Assembly (NCBI GenBank): GCA_023128135.1
Contig: JAGMEO010000013.1
Span: forward strand, 1-10,110
DNA length: 10,110 nt
DNA from: Candidatus Bathyarchaeota archaeon
GTDB lineage: Archaea > Thermoproteota > Bathyarchaeia > RBG-16-48-13 > JAGMEO01
Direction: 5' to 3'
Shown here piece by piece: positions 1-7,650 of this stretch; positions within the stretch are counted from its first letter, which is position 1; each line of letters begins with the position of its first letter. The position numbers and the translations under genes are program-made. The notes beneath the pieces are model-generated. The model saw only the letters and a list, made by a program, of their open reading frames with translations. It was not told the origin of the DNA and searched no databases.

Positions 1-1512
1 TTTTTTTGTAACTCTCTTTTTCTTAATGAGTAGAGTGTTTATTCCACTGAGCATCGCATTCACACTGGTTTTCACGATGTCTTCTCCAGCTTTCCTTGCT
101 GAAGCAACATTTCCCATGTTGTCTTCTACTTTGATCTCTACTTCTGCTACAGCATCTGACCCGCCTGTTAAGGCTTCTAGCCTATACTCTTTGAGATTCA
201 CATTTATCACATTGCTCGTGATCTTCTGTATGGCTCGCATTGCTGCGTCAACAGGCCCAACCCCGGTTTCTGCTGAGGAAAAAGCTTTCTTGTCAAGCAG
301 TATTGTGACCGACGCGGTAGGTGTAACCTCGGATCCGGTCATCACCGCAAGTTCTCTAAGTTCAATTATCTTCTCTATTTGAACCCCCTCACCTATCACT
401 GTTCTAGCTATCTCCAGTAGATCATTATCAGTTACTCTTTCGCCACTGTCGCCTCTTTGCTTGACTTTGTCAACAATCTCTTTGAGTTGCTTTTTGTTTG
501 GGTGAAAACCATAATCCTTCAGTTCAGCTTTGATTCCATGGGAACCTGCAAATTTACCTGCAACGAACCTGCTACTTCTACCCACATAGTCAGGTTTGAT
601 AGGTTCATACGTCAAAGGCGATGAGATGAGACCATGAGTATGTATACCTGCTTCATGTGTGAAAGCGTTCTCGCCAACTATTGCTTTGTTAGGCTGAACT
701 GGGATTCCTCCAAGCTTCGATACCAGTTGGGAGGTTTGATAAATCAACTGTGTTTTAATATTCGTCTTTCCTCCACGAAGGAGATTAAAAGCGACGATAA
801 CTTCTTCCAGCGACGCGTTTCCTGCTCTTTCACCCAATCCATTAATTGTGACCTGGGCTTGTTCTGCTCCTGCTTCGATTCCAGCCAAGGTGTTAGCAAC
901 AGCTAGACCAAAATCATTGTGGCAATGGACACTGATTGGTTTCTTTACCACTTTTTTCAATTCCTTGACAAGGTTAAACATTCCTTTAGGCATCATAATG
1001 CCTACAGTGTCAGGAACGTTCAACATTTCAGCTCCGGCATCGTCAACAGCTCTATAGAAGTTTTTGAGATATTCTAGATCAGAGCGAGTGGCATCTTCCG
1101 CTGAAAATTCTACGAATAATCCATGGGACTTGGCATATTCAATTGATTCCACAGCTTTCTGAAGCGCCTTCTCTCTACTCAGCTTTAGCTTATGCTTTAG
1201 ATGAATGTCAGAAGTTGCAATAAATATGTGAATATAATCAACCTCACTTTGTATTGCAGCATCAATATCTGCCGTAATCGAACGAGCTAAAGCACAGACC
1301 TTAGATTTCAAACGATCTTTAACTATAAGTTTTACTGACTCCAACTCACCTTTTGAAGAAGCTGGCATGCCAGCCTCTATCACATCAACGCCCAATCGTT
1401 CCAGCTGTCTAGCGATAATCAATTTCTCATCTGCAGAAATAGAGAATCCTGGGCTTTGAGCCCCATCCCGTAGGGTAGTATCAAAAACAAGTAAATATTT
1501 TGATTTATTCAT
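1..1512 (-). CDS. leuA: 2-isopropylmalate synthase (LeuA/CimA family), 3' end cut by the window edge
   Basis: Condenses acetyl-CoA with a 2-oxo acid (2-oxoisovalerate if LeuA), the first committed step to leucine. I translated the frame by hand: 504 codons are open from ATG at 1512 to base 1 without a stop. The residues before the edge (NAMLSGINTLL then a Lys-rich tail) match the end of the paralog at 9299, so only a few codons are probably missing. The N-terminal TIM barrel shows DTTLRDGAQSPG (11-22; R15 and D16 catalytic/metal), E135 in VEFSAEDA, NVPDTVG (165-171), metal ligands H196 and H198 in HCHND, and NGLGERAGNASLEE (224-237). HEAGIH (286-291) marks the linker, and residues from about 385 form the C-terminal LeuA dimer/regulatory domain. 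The start overlaps the leuB end by 8 bases. IATSDIH and NVPDTVG resemble true isopropylmalate synthases. Position 18 is Ala where DGEQ or DGNQ is usual. Citramalate synthase cannot be excluded. Confidence 0.93.
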   Translation of the reverse strand, partial: MNKSKYLLVFDTTLRDGAQSPGFSISADEKLIIARQLERLGVDVIEAGMPASSKGELESVKLIVKDRLKSKVCALARSITADIDAAIQSEVDYIHIFIATSDIHLKHKLKLSREKALQKAVESIEYAKSHGLFVEFSAEDATRSDLEYLKNFYRAVDDAGAEMLNVPDTVGIMMPKGMFNLVKELKKVVKKPISVHCHNDFGLAVANTLAGIEAGAEQAQVTINGLGERAGNASLEEVIVAFNLLRGGKTNIKTQLIYQTSQLVSKLGGIPVQPNKAIVGENAFTHEAGIHTHGLISSPLTYEPIKPDYVGRSSRFVAGKFAGSHGIKAELKDYGFHPNKKQLKEIVDKVKQRGDSGERVTDNDLLEIARTVIGEGVQIEKIIELRELAVMTGSEVTPTASVTILLDKKAFSSAETGVGPVDAAMRAIQKITSNVINVNLKEYRLEALTGGSDAVAEVEIKVEDNMGNVASARKAGEDIVKTSVNAMLSGINTLLIKKKRVTKK

Positions 1513-2539
1513 CTATTTGTTTCAACCTCTTTGCTACTGCTTCTCCAAATTCAATTGTCTTGGCTCCTCCTCCAAGATCTCTTGTTAAAACTCCAGCACG
1601 AAGCGTATCAGCAACAGCCTCATCTATTGCTCTAGACGCTGACAAACATTCTTCATCTGAATGCTTATGACCCAACCAATCTAGCATCATTGCTGATGCA
1701 AGGATCATCGAACATGGATTCGCAACTTGTTTCCCAGCATATTTGGGAGCGGAACCGTGAACTGGCTCAAAGAGAGCAAAGTCTTCACCAATGTTTGCTC
1801 CTGGAGCCATCCCCAAGCCTCCTACCAACATCGATGCTTCATCCGAAAGGATGTCGCCAAACATGTTTGTAGTGACTATAACGTCAAATTGTCCTGGATT
1901 CTTTATCAGTTGCATTGCTGCTGCGTCAACGTATAACTCGTTGAGACTTACATTAGGATGTTCCTTTGCTACCTTTCTACACGTCTCTGCGAAGAGCCCA
2001 CATGTCTTCTTCATCACGTTGGACTTGTGCACAGCTGTTACCAAATGTTTTTTTTCCCGTTTCTCGGCAATGTTAAAAGCGTATCTGGCTATCCTCTCGC
2101 TATTGCGCCGTGTAATAATACGTAAGCATAGTGCAGTGTCTTGATCAATGTTCAATTCTAGACCCTTATAGACGCCTTCGGTGTTCTCTCTTACAATAAC
2201 GAAGTCAAGATCTGGCTTCAAGACTGGAACGTTGGGATAAGACTTCACCGGTCTAATATTAGCATACAAATCAAACATGATTCTCAGGCGCACTATAACA
2301 TCAGCAGCTGTTTCGCCAACAGGTCCTTTAAGACAAGCATCTGATGATTCAATGATCTTAATGGTCTTCTTGGGTAGAGCTACACCTTTTTCTGCAAAAC
2401 AGGCGTCTCCGGCTTCTGCTTCCATGAAGTCAAGTTGTACGCCACTATTCCTCTGAACAGCTTCTAACACTTTTGTTGTTGCTTCAGATTGTTCAGGCCC
2501 TATTCCGTCTCCACGAATCAAAGAAATGGTGTATTTCAT
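1505..2539 (-). CDS. leuB: 3-isopropylmalate dehydrogenase
   Basis: Oxidatively decarboxylates 3-isopropylmalate to 2-oxoisocaproate (and probably methylmalate to 2-oxobutyrate). The 344 aa are full length for the archaeal isocitrate/isopropylmalate dehydrogenase family. Visible active-site residues are R86, R96 and R117, Y124 in RENTEGVY, K172 in HKSNVM, D205, and D229/D233 in MFGDILSDEAS. The substrate-specificity stretch at 79-83 (A-D-V-I-V) lacks the Ser/Asn pair of isocitrate dehydrogenase and the Arg of homoisocitrate dehydrogenase; hydrophobic I82 and V83 suit an alkyl side chain. The cofactor loop HGSAPKYAGK (261-270) has K266-Y267, as in NADP-dependent isocitrate dehydrogenase, rather than Asp-Ile. 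ATG directly abuts the leuD stop; AGGAGG at 2549-2554 lies 9 bases upstream inside leuD, suggesting translational coupling. Confidence 0.95.
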   Translation of the reverse strand: MKYTISLIRGDGIGPEQSEATTKVLEAVQRNSGVQLDFMEAEAGDACFAEKGVALPKKTIKIIESSDACLKGPVGETAADVIVRLRIMFDLYANIRPVKSYPNVPVLKPDLDFVIVRENTEGVYKGLELNIDQDTALCLRIITRRNSERIARYAFNIAEKREKKHLVTAVHKSNVMKKTCGLFAETCRKVAKEHPNVSLNELYVDAAAMQLIKNPGQFDVIVTTNMFGDILSDEASMLVGGLGMAPGANIGEDFALFEPVHGSAPKYAGKQVANPCSMILASAMMLDWLGHKHSDEECLSASRAIDEAVADTLRAGVLTRDLGGGAKTIEFGEAVAKRLKQIDE

Positions 2540-3034
2540 TCAACTTGTCCTCCTGTGCTTGACATATTCAATTAGGCCTTGATCTAATATTTCGAGTAGA
2601 AAGTCTGGAAGCGGTGTGACCTGTAAAACTTCTTTTTTTGAAAGGTTTTCAACAACGCCAGCACTAAGATTCACCCTCAGTTCATCTCTCTCATCTACGT
2701 TCTCAGAAATCCCTTTGGATTCAAGGACTGGAAGGCTAATGTTTATAGCGTTTCGAAAAAAGATCCTGGCGAAATTTTCAGCTAAAATACATTTAACTCC
2801 TGAGTATTTGAGAGCTAAAGGAGCTTGTTCACGACTTGAGCCACAACCAAAGTTACGACCAGCGACAATTATATTCATATCTTTTACTTTCTCTGTGAAT
2901 GAGGGATCTAAACCTTCCATAGCGTGTTCAGCGAGTTCCTTTGGATCAGTTGAAGTGAGATATTTACCAGGAATAATTACATCTGTGTTAACATCGTCTC
3001 CGTATTTTACTGCCCTTCCATGGATCTCCAACAT
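2540..3034 (-). CDS. leuD: 3-isopropylmalate dehydratase, small subunit
   Basis: Swivelling-domain partner of LeuC; together they isomerise 2-isopropylmalate to 3-isopropylmalate through isopropylmaleate. The 164 aa are the normal archaeal length. Motifs: YGDDVNTDVIIPGKYL (11-26), GCGSSREQAP (63-72) and FARIFFRNAIN (88-98). The substrate loop reads Y25-L26-T27-S28. From memory of work on methanogen homologs, homoaconitase has YLRT here with an Arg; its absence favours isopropylmalate/citramalate-type substrates over homoaconitate. The start is supported by AGGAGG at 3039-3044, 4 bases before the ATG and overlapping the leuC stop region. The gap to leuC is 10 bases. Confidence 0.95.
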   Translation of the reverse strand: MLEIHGRAVKYGDDVNTDVIIPGKYLTSTDPKELAEHAMEGLDPSFTEKVKDMNIIVAGRNFGCGSSREQAPLALKYSGVKCILAENFARIFFRNAINISLPVLESKGISENVDERDELRVNLSAGVVENLSKKEVLQVTPLPDFLLEILDQGLIEYVKHRRTS

Positions 3035-3038
3035 GATG

Positions 3039-3044
3039 CCTCCT
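3039..3044 (-). promoter_or_regulatory. Shine-Dalgarno of leuD
   Basis: AGGAGG read on the minus strand, placed in the 10-base leuC-leuD gap right after the leuC TAA. It fixes the leuD start at 3034 and suggests coupled translation of the two subunits. Confidence 0.75.
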
Positions 3045-4280
3045 TTAAGCCGGTTGGGTTATCTTTCCTGTTATAGCTGATGTTGCAACTGTTGCTGGCG
3101 ATGCCAAATAGATGTCAGCTTTTGGACTACCCATCCTACCTACAAAGTTTCTGTTTGAAGATGAGATGCAAACCTCGCCTTCTGCAAGTAAGCCTAAATG
3201 TCCCCCGTAGCAAGGACCACAATTTGGGTTACAAATCATAACGCCTGCATCTATGAAAATTTCCATCAAATGTTCATTCAAAGCCGCTTTAAAAACATCC
3301 TGAGATGCAGGAATAACAAGAGCTCGAACCCCTTTCTTGACCTTCCTGTTCTTGAGAATCTCAGCTGCTATACGTAGATCGCTTAAGCGACCATTTGTAC
3401 ACGAACCAATTAAAGCTTGGTCGATCTTAACGCCCTCAACTTCTGATACGGATTTAACATTATCAACTGTTGAGGGACAGGCAACCATAGGTTCCAGTTT
3501 TGAAGCGTCATATTCAAATGTTTTATCATATTCAGAGTCTTCATCGTCTCTCAAATCATCCTTCGCTTGCTTGTTCAAGTAATTGTATACTTTTTCATCC
3601 GGTTCTATGATCCCATTTTTGCCACCCATCTCAACAACCATATTGCACAAGGTCAATCTCCCTTCGACACCCATGTTTCTGATTGTGTCTCCTGAAAACT
3701 TGACGCCTTTGTATATGGCTCCGTCAGCTCCAAGCTGTCCAATAGTGTAAAGAATCAAGTCTTTTGGATATACTGATTTGGTCATCTCTCCATTGAATAT
3801 AATGTTGATAGCTTCAGGGATCTTGAACCACAACTTTCCTGTAAGCCAAACTGATGCCATTTCCGTTGAACCAATACCCGTAGAGAAAGCACCTAAAGCA
3901 CCATAGGTAGTTGTATGGGAATCCGCTCCAACTATCACATCACCTGGCTCAACATGCTTCTCAACCATGACCTGATGACATACACCTCCACGACCCACAT
4001 CGTAAAAGTATTTAATGCTCTGCTCTTCGACAAAATCACGCATTAACTTATGCATCTTTGCTGATTGTTCACTGCTCGCAGGTGCGATATGATCTATGAC
4101 TAGAATAACCTTTTCTTTATCCCATACATTTTTTCCATCCATCCTCTTAAAAGATAGAACCGCTAATGGCGCAGTTATGTCATTCGCCATTGCTTTGTCT
4201 ATTTCTGCTTCAACAATCTCCCCCGGATGGACTACCTTCTTTCCAGATGCTTTTGCCAATATTTTTTCGATAATGTTCAC
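3045..4280 (-). CDS. leuC: 3-isopropylmalate dehydratase, large subunit ([4Fe-4S])
   Basis: Catalytic aconitase-family subunit that works with LeuD. At 411 aa it has the usual archaeal short-form length. The [4Fe-4S] ligands are recognisable as C294 in IGSCTNGR and C354/C357 in NPNCGPCYGG; the 60-residue spacing between the first and second Cys matches known LeuC proteins. GADSHTTTYGALGAFSTGIGSTE (118-140, quoted as two adjoining pieces GADSHTTTYGALG and AFSTGIGSTE) is the conserved core. The start is GTG at 4280, forming a GTGA overlap with the ilvC stop; GAGGAG at 4289-4294 lies 8 bases upstream. No internal breaks were seen. It probably serves both the leucine and citramalate routes, as LeuCD often does in archaea (inference). 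Confidence 0.95.
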   Translation of the reverse strand: MNIIEKILAKASGKKVVHPGEIVEAEIDKAMANDITAPLAVLSFKRMDGKNVWDKEKVILVIDHIAPASSEQSAKMHKLMRDFVEEQSIKYFYDVGRGGVCHQVMVEKHVEPGDVIVGADSHTTTYGALGAFSTGIGSTEMASVWLTGKLWFKIPEAINIIFNGEMTKSVYPKDLILYTIGQLGADGAIYKGVKFSGDTIRNMGVEGRLTLCNMVVEMGGKNGIIEPDEKVYNYLNKQAKDDLRDDEDSEYDKTFEYDASKLEPMVACPSTVDNVKSVSEVEGVKIDQALIGSCTNGRLSDLRIAAEILKNRKVKKGVRALVIPASQDVFKAALNEHLMEIFIDAGVMICNPNCGPCYGGHLGLLAEGEVCISSSNRNFVGRMGSPKADIYLASPATVATSAITGKITQPA

Positions 4281-5281
4281 TTTGTTTTCTCCTCATCGGA
4301 GGGAGTGTACATCGCCCTAATCATTTTACCAACCTTCTCTAACTGATGCTGTCGCCACTTCTCCATCAACTTGTTCATAACTGGTCTACCTTTCTCGTTT
4401 TCCTTTATCCACTCCCTTGCAAATTCACCGCTCTGAACTCGTTTTGCAGCTTTGATCATATTCTGCTTGACATGTTCATCAATAATATTTGGACCAACCT
4501 TGATTCCTCCATACTTGGCCGTGTCAGACACAGCGTTAAGCATGCCCATAACGCCTCCCTTGAAGATCTGATCAATTATCAACTTAGTCTCATTACACGC
4601 TTCGAAATAGGCTAGTTCAGGCGGGTACCCTAAGTCAACCAATACTTCAAAGCCGTTTCGAATCAACTCAATTAAGCCACCAACCAACACTACTTGCTCA
4701 CCAATCAAGTCGCTTTCTGTCTCGTCTTTGAAAGTCGTCTCTATGACACCAGCTTTTGTACAGCCAATAGCTTTAGCCATGGATAGAGCAGTATTCAACG
4801 CTTTCCCTGAGTAATCCTGATGTACTGCTACCAAAGCAGGAACACCTGCTTTTTTAAGGTAAAACTCTCTAAGGGATGGCCCTGGCGCTTTGGGGGCTAT
4901 CATTATTACATCAACATTTTCAGGCGGCGTAATCTGTCTGAAGTGAATGTTGAAACCATGGGAGAAACCCAGGGTTTTACTAGGTTTCATGTGTGGTAAA
5001 ATTTGTTCTTTGTAAACTTTTGCTTGTGATGTATCGGGTATTAGAATCTGTATAATGTCACCTTTCTCTGCTGCTTCTTCGACACTCATAACTTCGAAGC
5101 CATCTTTTTTGGCTTTGGAGAAGGACTTTCCACCATGTCTCAATCCAAGAATTACATTTACTCCGGAATCACGCATATTATTTGCTTGAGCGTACCCTTG
5201 ACTTCCATAGCCAATTACCGCCACTGTCTTATTTTTTAAATATGAGAGATCCGCATCTTTGTCGTAATATATTTTTACCAT
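4277..5281 (-). CDS. ilvC: Ketol-acid reductoisomerase, class I
   Basis: Isomerises and reduces 2-acetolactate and 2-aceto-2-hydroxybutyrate to the 2,3-dihydroxy acids, using Mg2+ and NADPH. The frame is open from an ATG at 5305, but I choose ATG 5281 (334 aa). It has GGAAGTGA 5 bases upstream, gives the usual N-terminus MVKIYYDKDADL, and puts the metal residues exactly at the class I numbers D191, E195, E227 and E231. Rossmann motif GYGSQG is at 24-29. R48, S53 and S55 in LRHGGKSFS suggest NADPH preference. The usual KGPGH near the active-site Lys reads K131-APGP here. The gene ends in a GTGA overlap with leuC. ilvN stops 27 bases before this start. Confidence 0.95.
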   Translation of the reverse strand: MVKIYYDKDADLSYLKNKTVAVIGYGSQGYAQANNMRDSGVNVILGLRHGGKSFSKAKKDGFEVMSVEEAAEKGDIIQILIPDTSQAKVYKEQILPHMKPSKTLGFSHGFNIHFRQITPPENVDVIMIAPKAPGPSLREFYLKKAGVPALVAVHQDYSGKALNTALSMAKAIGCTKAGVIETTFKDETESDLIGEQVVLVGGLIELIRNGFEVLVDLGYPPELAYFEACNETKLIIDQIFKGGVMGMLNAVSDTAKYGGIKVGPNIIDEHVKQNMIKAAKRVQSGEFAREWIKENEKGRPVMNKLMEKWRQHQLEKVGKMIRAMYTPSDEEKTK

Positions 5282-5286
5282 TTTTT

Positions 5287-5294
5287 TCACTTCC
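5287..5294 (-). promoter_or_regulatory. Shine-Dalgarno deciding the ilvC start
   Basis: GGAAGTGA on the minus strand, 5 bases upstream of ATG 5281. The in-frame ATG at 5305 has no Shine-Dalgarno at a normal distance (GAGGAGG lies over 20 bases away inside ilvN), so 5281 is the better start. Confidence 0.65.
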
Positions 5295-5308
5295 AATCTA
5301 ACCATAGA

Positions 5309-5812
5309 TTATGCTCTAAAAGCTTTACCTCCTCTCTGAAGAGCTGTAATCCCCGTCCTAGCAATTTCTTTTATTCCAAATGCTTGAATGAGCTGGATGA
5401 ACGCATTAATCTTCTCAGAGTCCCCAGTAATCTCAATCATCAGAGAATCTGGGGAAACATCAATTACATTTCCTCTGAAGATGTTTGCGTACTGTATTAC
5501 ATCAGACCTGACGTTTGAGTTGGCAACATGAACCTTAACAAGAGCCATTTCCCTTACCACTGATCTTTCAGGGTCTAATTTTGCGACTTTTACTACGTCA
5601 ACTAATTTGTGTAGTTGTTTAGTTACCTGTTCAACTGTGTCTTCGTCTCCTCGAACTGTTATTGTCATTCGAGCTAGACCTTCCTTTCCTATTGAGCCAA
5701 CCGTGATGCTTTCGATGTTGAAGTTTCTACGTCTAAACATATTTGACACTTCATAAAGAACACCGGGCTTATGCTCAACGATTATTGATATAATGTGATT
5801 ATCTGTCATCAT
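5309..5812 (-). CDS. ilvN: Acetolactate synthase, small regulatory subunit
   Basis: Activates IlvB and normally confers valine feedback. The 167 aa are the family length. The N-terminal ACT domain (about 5-80) contains EHKPGVLYEV (13-22) and NFNIESITVG (30-39); the C-terminal ALS_ss_C domain spans about 85-160 (MALVKVHV, then IRE-type hydrophobic strands ending near GITALQRG). The start overlaps the ilvB stop (ATGATGA context); the second ATG, three bases on, is equally possible. H14 stands where the Asn of a VEN-x-PG motif is usual, at a site linked to valine binding in E. coli IlvH; G17 and N32 are kept. Valine sensitivity may therefore differ (inference). Confidence 0.95.
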   Translation of the reverse strand: MMTDNHIISIIVEHKPGVLYEVSNMFRRRNFNIESITVGSIGKEGLARMTITVRGDEDTVEQVTKQLHKLVDVVKVAKLDPERSVVREMALVKVHVANSNVRSDVIQYANIFRGNVIDVSPDSLMIEITGDSEKINAFIQLIQAFGIKEIARTGITALQRGGKAFRA

Positions 5813-7494
5813 CCTTCACCCCACATTATATCGTTTAAACCAGCCCCGGCAGGCACCATAGGGAAAACATTTGCCTCAGGTGATACAGGTACATCAATAA
5901 CTGTTGTAACATCACTTTTCACGGCTCTCTTCATTATTATCGGAAGATCTTTTATTGACTCAAGTCTAACTCCTTCTGCACCAAAGGCTTCACTGAGCTT
6001 CACAAAGTCAGGTACTCCTTTCAGCTCAGTTGAAGAGTATCTTCTATTATAGAACAACCTCTGCCATTGAGCTACCATTCCCAGCATCTTATTATCAAGT
6101 ACAAGCACAATCACTGGAATATTCTCAGTTGTCGAGCACGCCAAGTCTTGTGCTGTCATCAAAAAGCTACCATCTCCGGCAATGGCAATCACTGGAACAT
6201 CAGGTCGAGCTACTTTTGCCCCAATTGCAGCGGGAAATCCAAAACCCATTGTTCCTAAACCACCTGAACTGATGAACGTTCTAGGTTTCAAAACTTTAAA
6301 ATACAAAGCTGCCAACATCTGATTAAGACCAACATCTGTGGTTATGATTGCATTTAATGACAGCGTCTTACGTAATTGTGACATTAGCTTGATTGGATTA
6401 ATGTATCCATCATCATTGTATTTTTGAGACTCAATATATTCCGTTAATTCCTTTGTTCTCTTAAACCACGGAGACTTTTTCTTCTTTGACTTTTTTAGTA
6501 AACCATTATACATTTGCTGTAAAGCTATCTTTGCGTCCGCTATTATTGGCAAGGATACTTTCACGTTTTTACCAACCTCAGCTGCATCTATGTCTACGTG
6601 TATGATCTCAGCTTCAGGACAGAAACATTCTAACTTACAGGTTGTTCTGTCTGAGAATCTAGTACCTACAGCAAGAATGACATCAGCTTCATTTACAAGT
6701 TTGTTTGAGTCAGGAGTTCCATGCATTCCAGTCATTCCAAGGAACAATGGATGATCTTCTGGCATACAGCCCTTTCCCATTAGAGTGATAGCTATTGGAG
6801 CGAGTAACAATTCAGCTAACTTAATGAGTTCAGCAGAAGCTCCTGATATTATTACACCACCACCAGCAATTATTAGCGGTCTTTCAGCATTCATTAAAAG
6901 TTTAACAGCCCTCTTTACTTGAACAGGGTGAGGATCATAGTTAGGGCTATACCCTCGTATTTCAACCTTCTCTGGAAACTCCATGTCTCCTGATTCCAAT
7001 TGAACGTCTTTAGGCATATCTACTAAAACAGGTCCAGGTCTTCCAGTTGATGCAATTTTGAAAGCCATCCAAATTGTCTTGGGAATTTCCAGTGCATTTT
7101 TCAATTGAAAATGATGTTTTGTTATTGGCGTTGTTATTCCAATGACATCTGCTTCCTGAAAAGCATCTTTACCAATCACTTTTCGCGAAACTTGACCTGT
7201 AAACGCTACAACCGGCGATGAATCCATGTATGCTGTTGCTATACCAGTTACAAAGTTTGTAGCGCCAGGACCTGAAGTAGCCATACATACTCCAGGGACG
7301 CCACTTGCTCTGGCGAAGCCGTCTGCCATATGAGCTGCACATTGTTCATGACGGGCCAGAATGATTCTTATGTCTGAGTCATAGAATACATCATATATTG
7401 GAAGAGTGGATCCACCTGGGATTCCAAATACATATTTTGTTTTTTCTTTCTTTAGTGCTTCAACTATTGCTTGAGCCCCTGTTAATTTAACCAT
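5809..7494 (-). CDS. ilvB: Acetolactate synthase, large catalytic subunit
   Basis: ThDP-, Mg- and FAD-dependent condensation of two pyruvates to 2-acetolactate, or of pyruvate with 2-oxobutyrate. The 561 aa are full length. Domain order: Pyr domain with catalytic E50 in ARHEQ and GPGATN (75-80); central FAD-binding domain with VGTRFSDR (276-283); PP domain with GGLGTMGFGFPAA (411-423) and the ThDP motif from GDGSF (440-444) to N468. MVAQWQ (473-478) carries the Trp typical of true acetohydroxyacid synthases rather than pyruvate oxidases. A basic linker KKSKKKK (334-340) precedes the last domain. GGAGG at 7502-7506 lies 7 bases before ATG 7494. This is the first gene of the minus-strand operon, preceded by a leader ORF and an upstream TATA box. 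Confidence 0.96.
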   Translation of the reverse strand: MVKLTGAQAIVEALKKEKTKYVFGIPGGSTLPIYDVFYDSDIRIILARHEQCAAHMADGFARASGVPGVCMATSGPGATNFVTGIATAYMDSSPVVAFTGQVSRKVIGKDAFQEADVIGITTPITKHHFQLKNALEIPKTIWMAFKIASTGRPGPVLVDMPKDVQLESGDMEFPEKVEIRGYSPNYDPHPVQVKRAVKLLMNAERPLIIAGGGVIISGASAELIKLAELLLAPIAITLMGKGCMPEDHPLFLGMTGMHGTPDSNKLVNEADVILAVGTRFSDRTTCKLECFCPEAEIIHVDIDAAEVGKNVKVSLPIIADAKIALQQMYNGLLKKSKKKKSPWFKRTKELTEYIESQKYNDDGYINPIKLMSQLRKTLSLNAIITTDVGLNQMLAALYFKVLKPRTFISSGGLGTMGFGFPAAIGAKVARPDVPVIAIAGDGSFLMTAQDLACSTTENIPVIVLVLDNKMLGMVAQWQRLFYNRRYSSTELKGVPDFVKLSEAFGAEGVRLESIKDLPIIMKRAVKSDVTTVIDVPVSPEANVFPMVPAGAGLNDIMWGEG

Positions 7495-7501
7495 TTACCA
7501 T

Positions 7502-7506
7502 CCTCC
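7502..7506 (-). promoter_or_regulatory. Shine-Dalgarno of ilvB
   Basis: GGAGG on the minus strand, 7 bases from ATG 7494. Upstream CTCCA and CTCC elements in the same leader transcript could pair with it. Confidence 0.75.
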
Positions 7507-7547
7507 AACAGCATTTTCACTTTTATAGAAAGTTGAAAGAAGATGTG

Positions 7548-7650
7548 TTTGCGGAGACCTATTGTTAACTTTTCGTGGAGAGCTTTCACTATCCAATAAC
7601 GTCTGCAGGGAGAACATAACAACTCCTGTTCATCTCATCTCCTCCGCAAA
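7548..7650. repeat. 9-bp inverted repeat flanking the ilvB leader ORF
   Basis: TTTGCGGAG at 7548-7556 and its perfect reverse complement CTCCGCAAA at 7642-7650, centre to centre 94 bp, which is close to nine helical turns. In the leftward transcript the first arm contains most of the leader Shine-Dalgarno (GGAGG at 7641-7645) and the second lies between leader stop and ilvB. It may be an RNA stem or a pair of operator half-sites. I saw no further copy in the window. Confidence 0.55.
7589..7633 (-). CDS. Putative 14-aa leader peptide upstream of ilvB
   Basis: ATG 7633 to TAG 7589 encodes MNRSCYVLPADVIG. GGAGG at 7641-7645 lies 7 bases before the ATG, as good as any Shine-Dalgarno in the window. 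Four of 14 residues are branched-chain (V7, L8, V12, I13) and all three amino acids made by the operon are represented. It ends 94 bases before the ilvB start and begins about 26 bases after the TSS predicted from the TATA box at 7681-7688. Its position and content fit a regulatory leader, but it is short, and chance cannot be excluded without comparison to relatives. Confidence 0.45.
   Translation of the reverse strand: MNRSCYVLPADVIG

Noticed and set aside
634..1057. Plus-strand open frames within 1-1500, and others opposite leuB, leuC, ilvC and ilvB.
   Set aside because: They are antisense to complete, motif-bearing enzymes and show no recognisable domains or start signals.
5282..5305. 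ilvC starting at ATG 5305 with eight extra residues.
   Set aside because: No Shine-Dalgarno at a normal distance; the downstream ATG has GGAAGTGA and gives standard class I residue numbering.
7578..7587. Imperfect palindrome GAGAGCTTTC as an operator or terminator.
   Set aside because: Ten bases with two mismatched positions and no loop; too weak to support alone.
7543..7599. An 18-codon plus-strand ORF (starts MCLRRPIVNF) in the intergenic region.
   Set aside because: No good Shine-Dalgarno, no promoter aligned with it, and it lies antisense to the ilvB leader.
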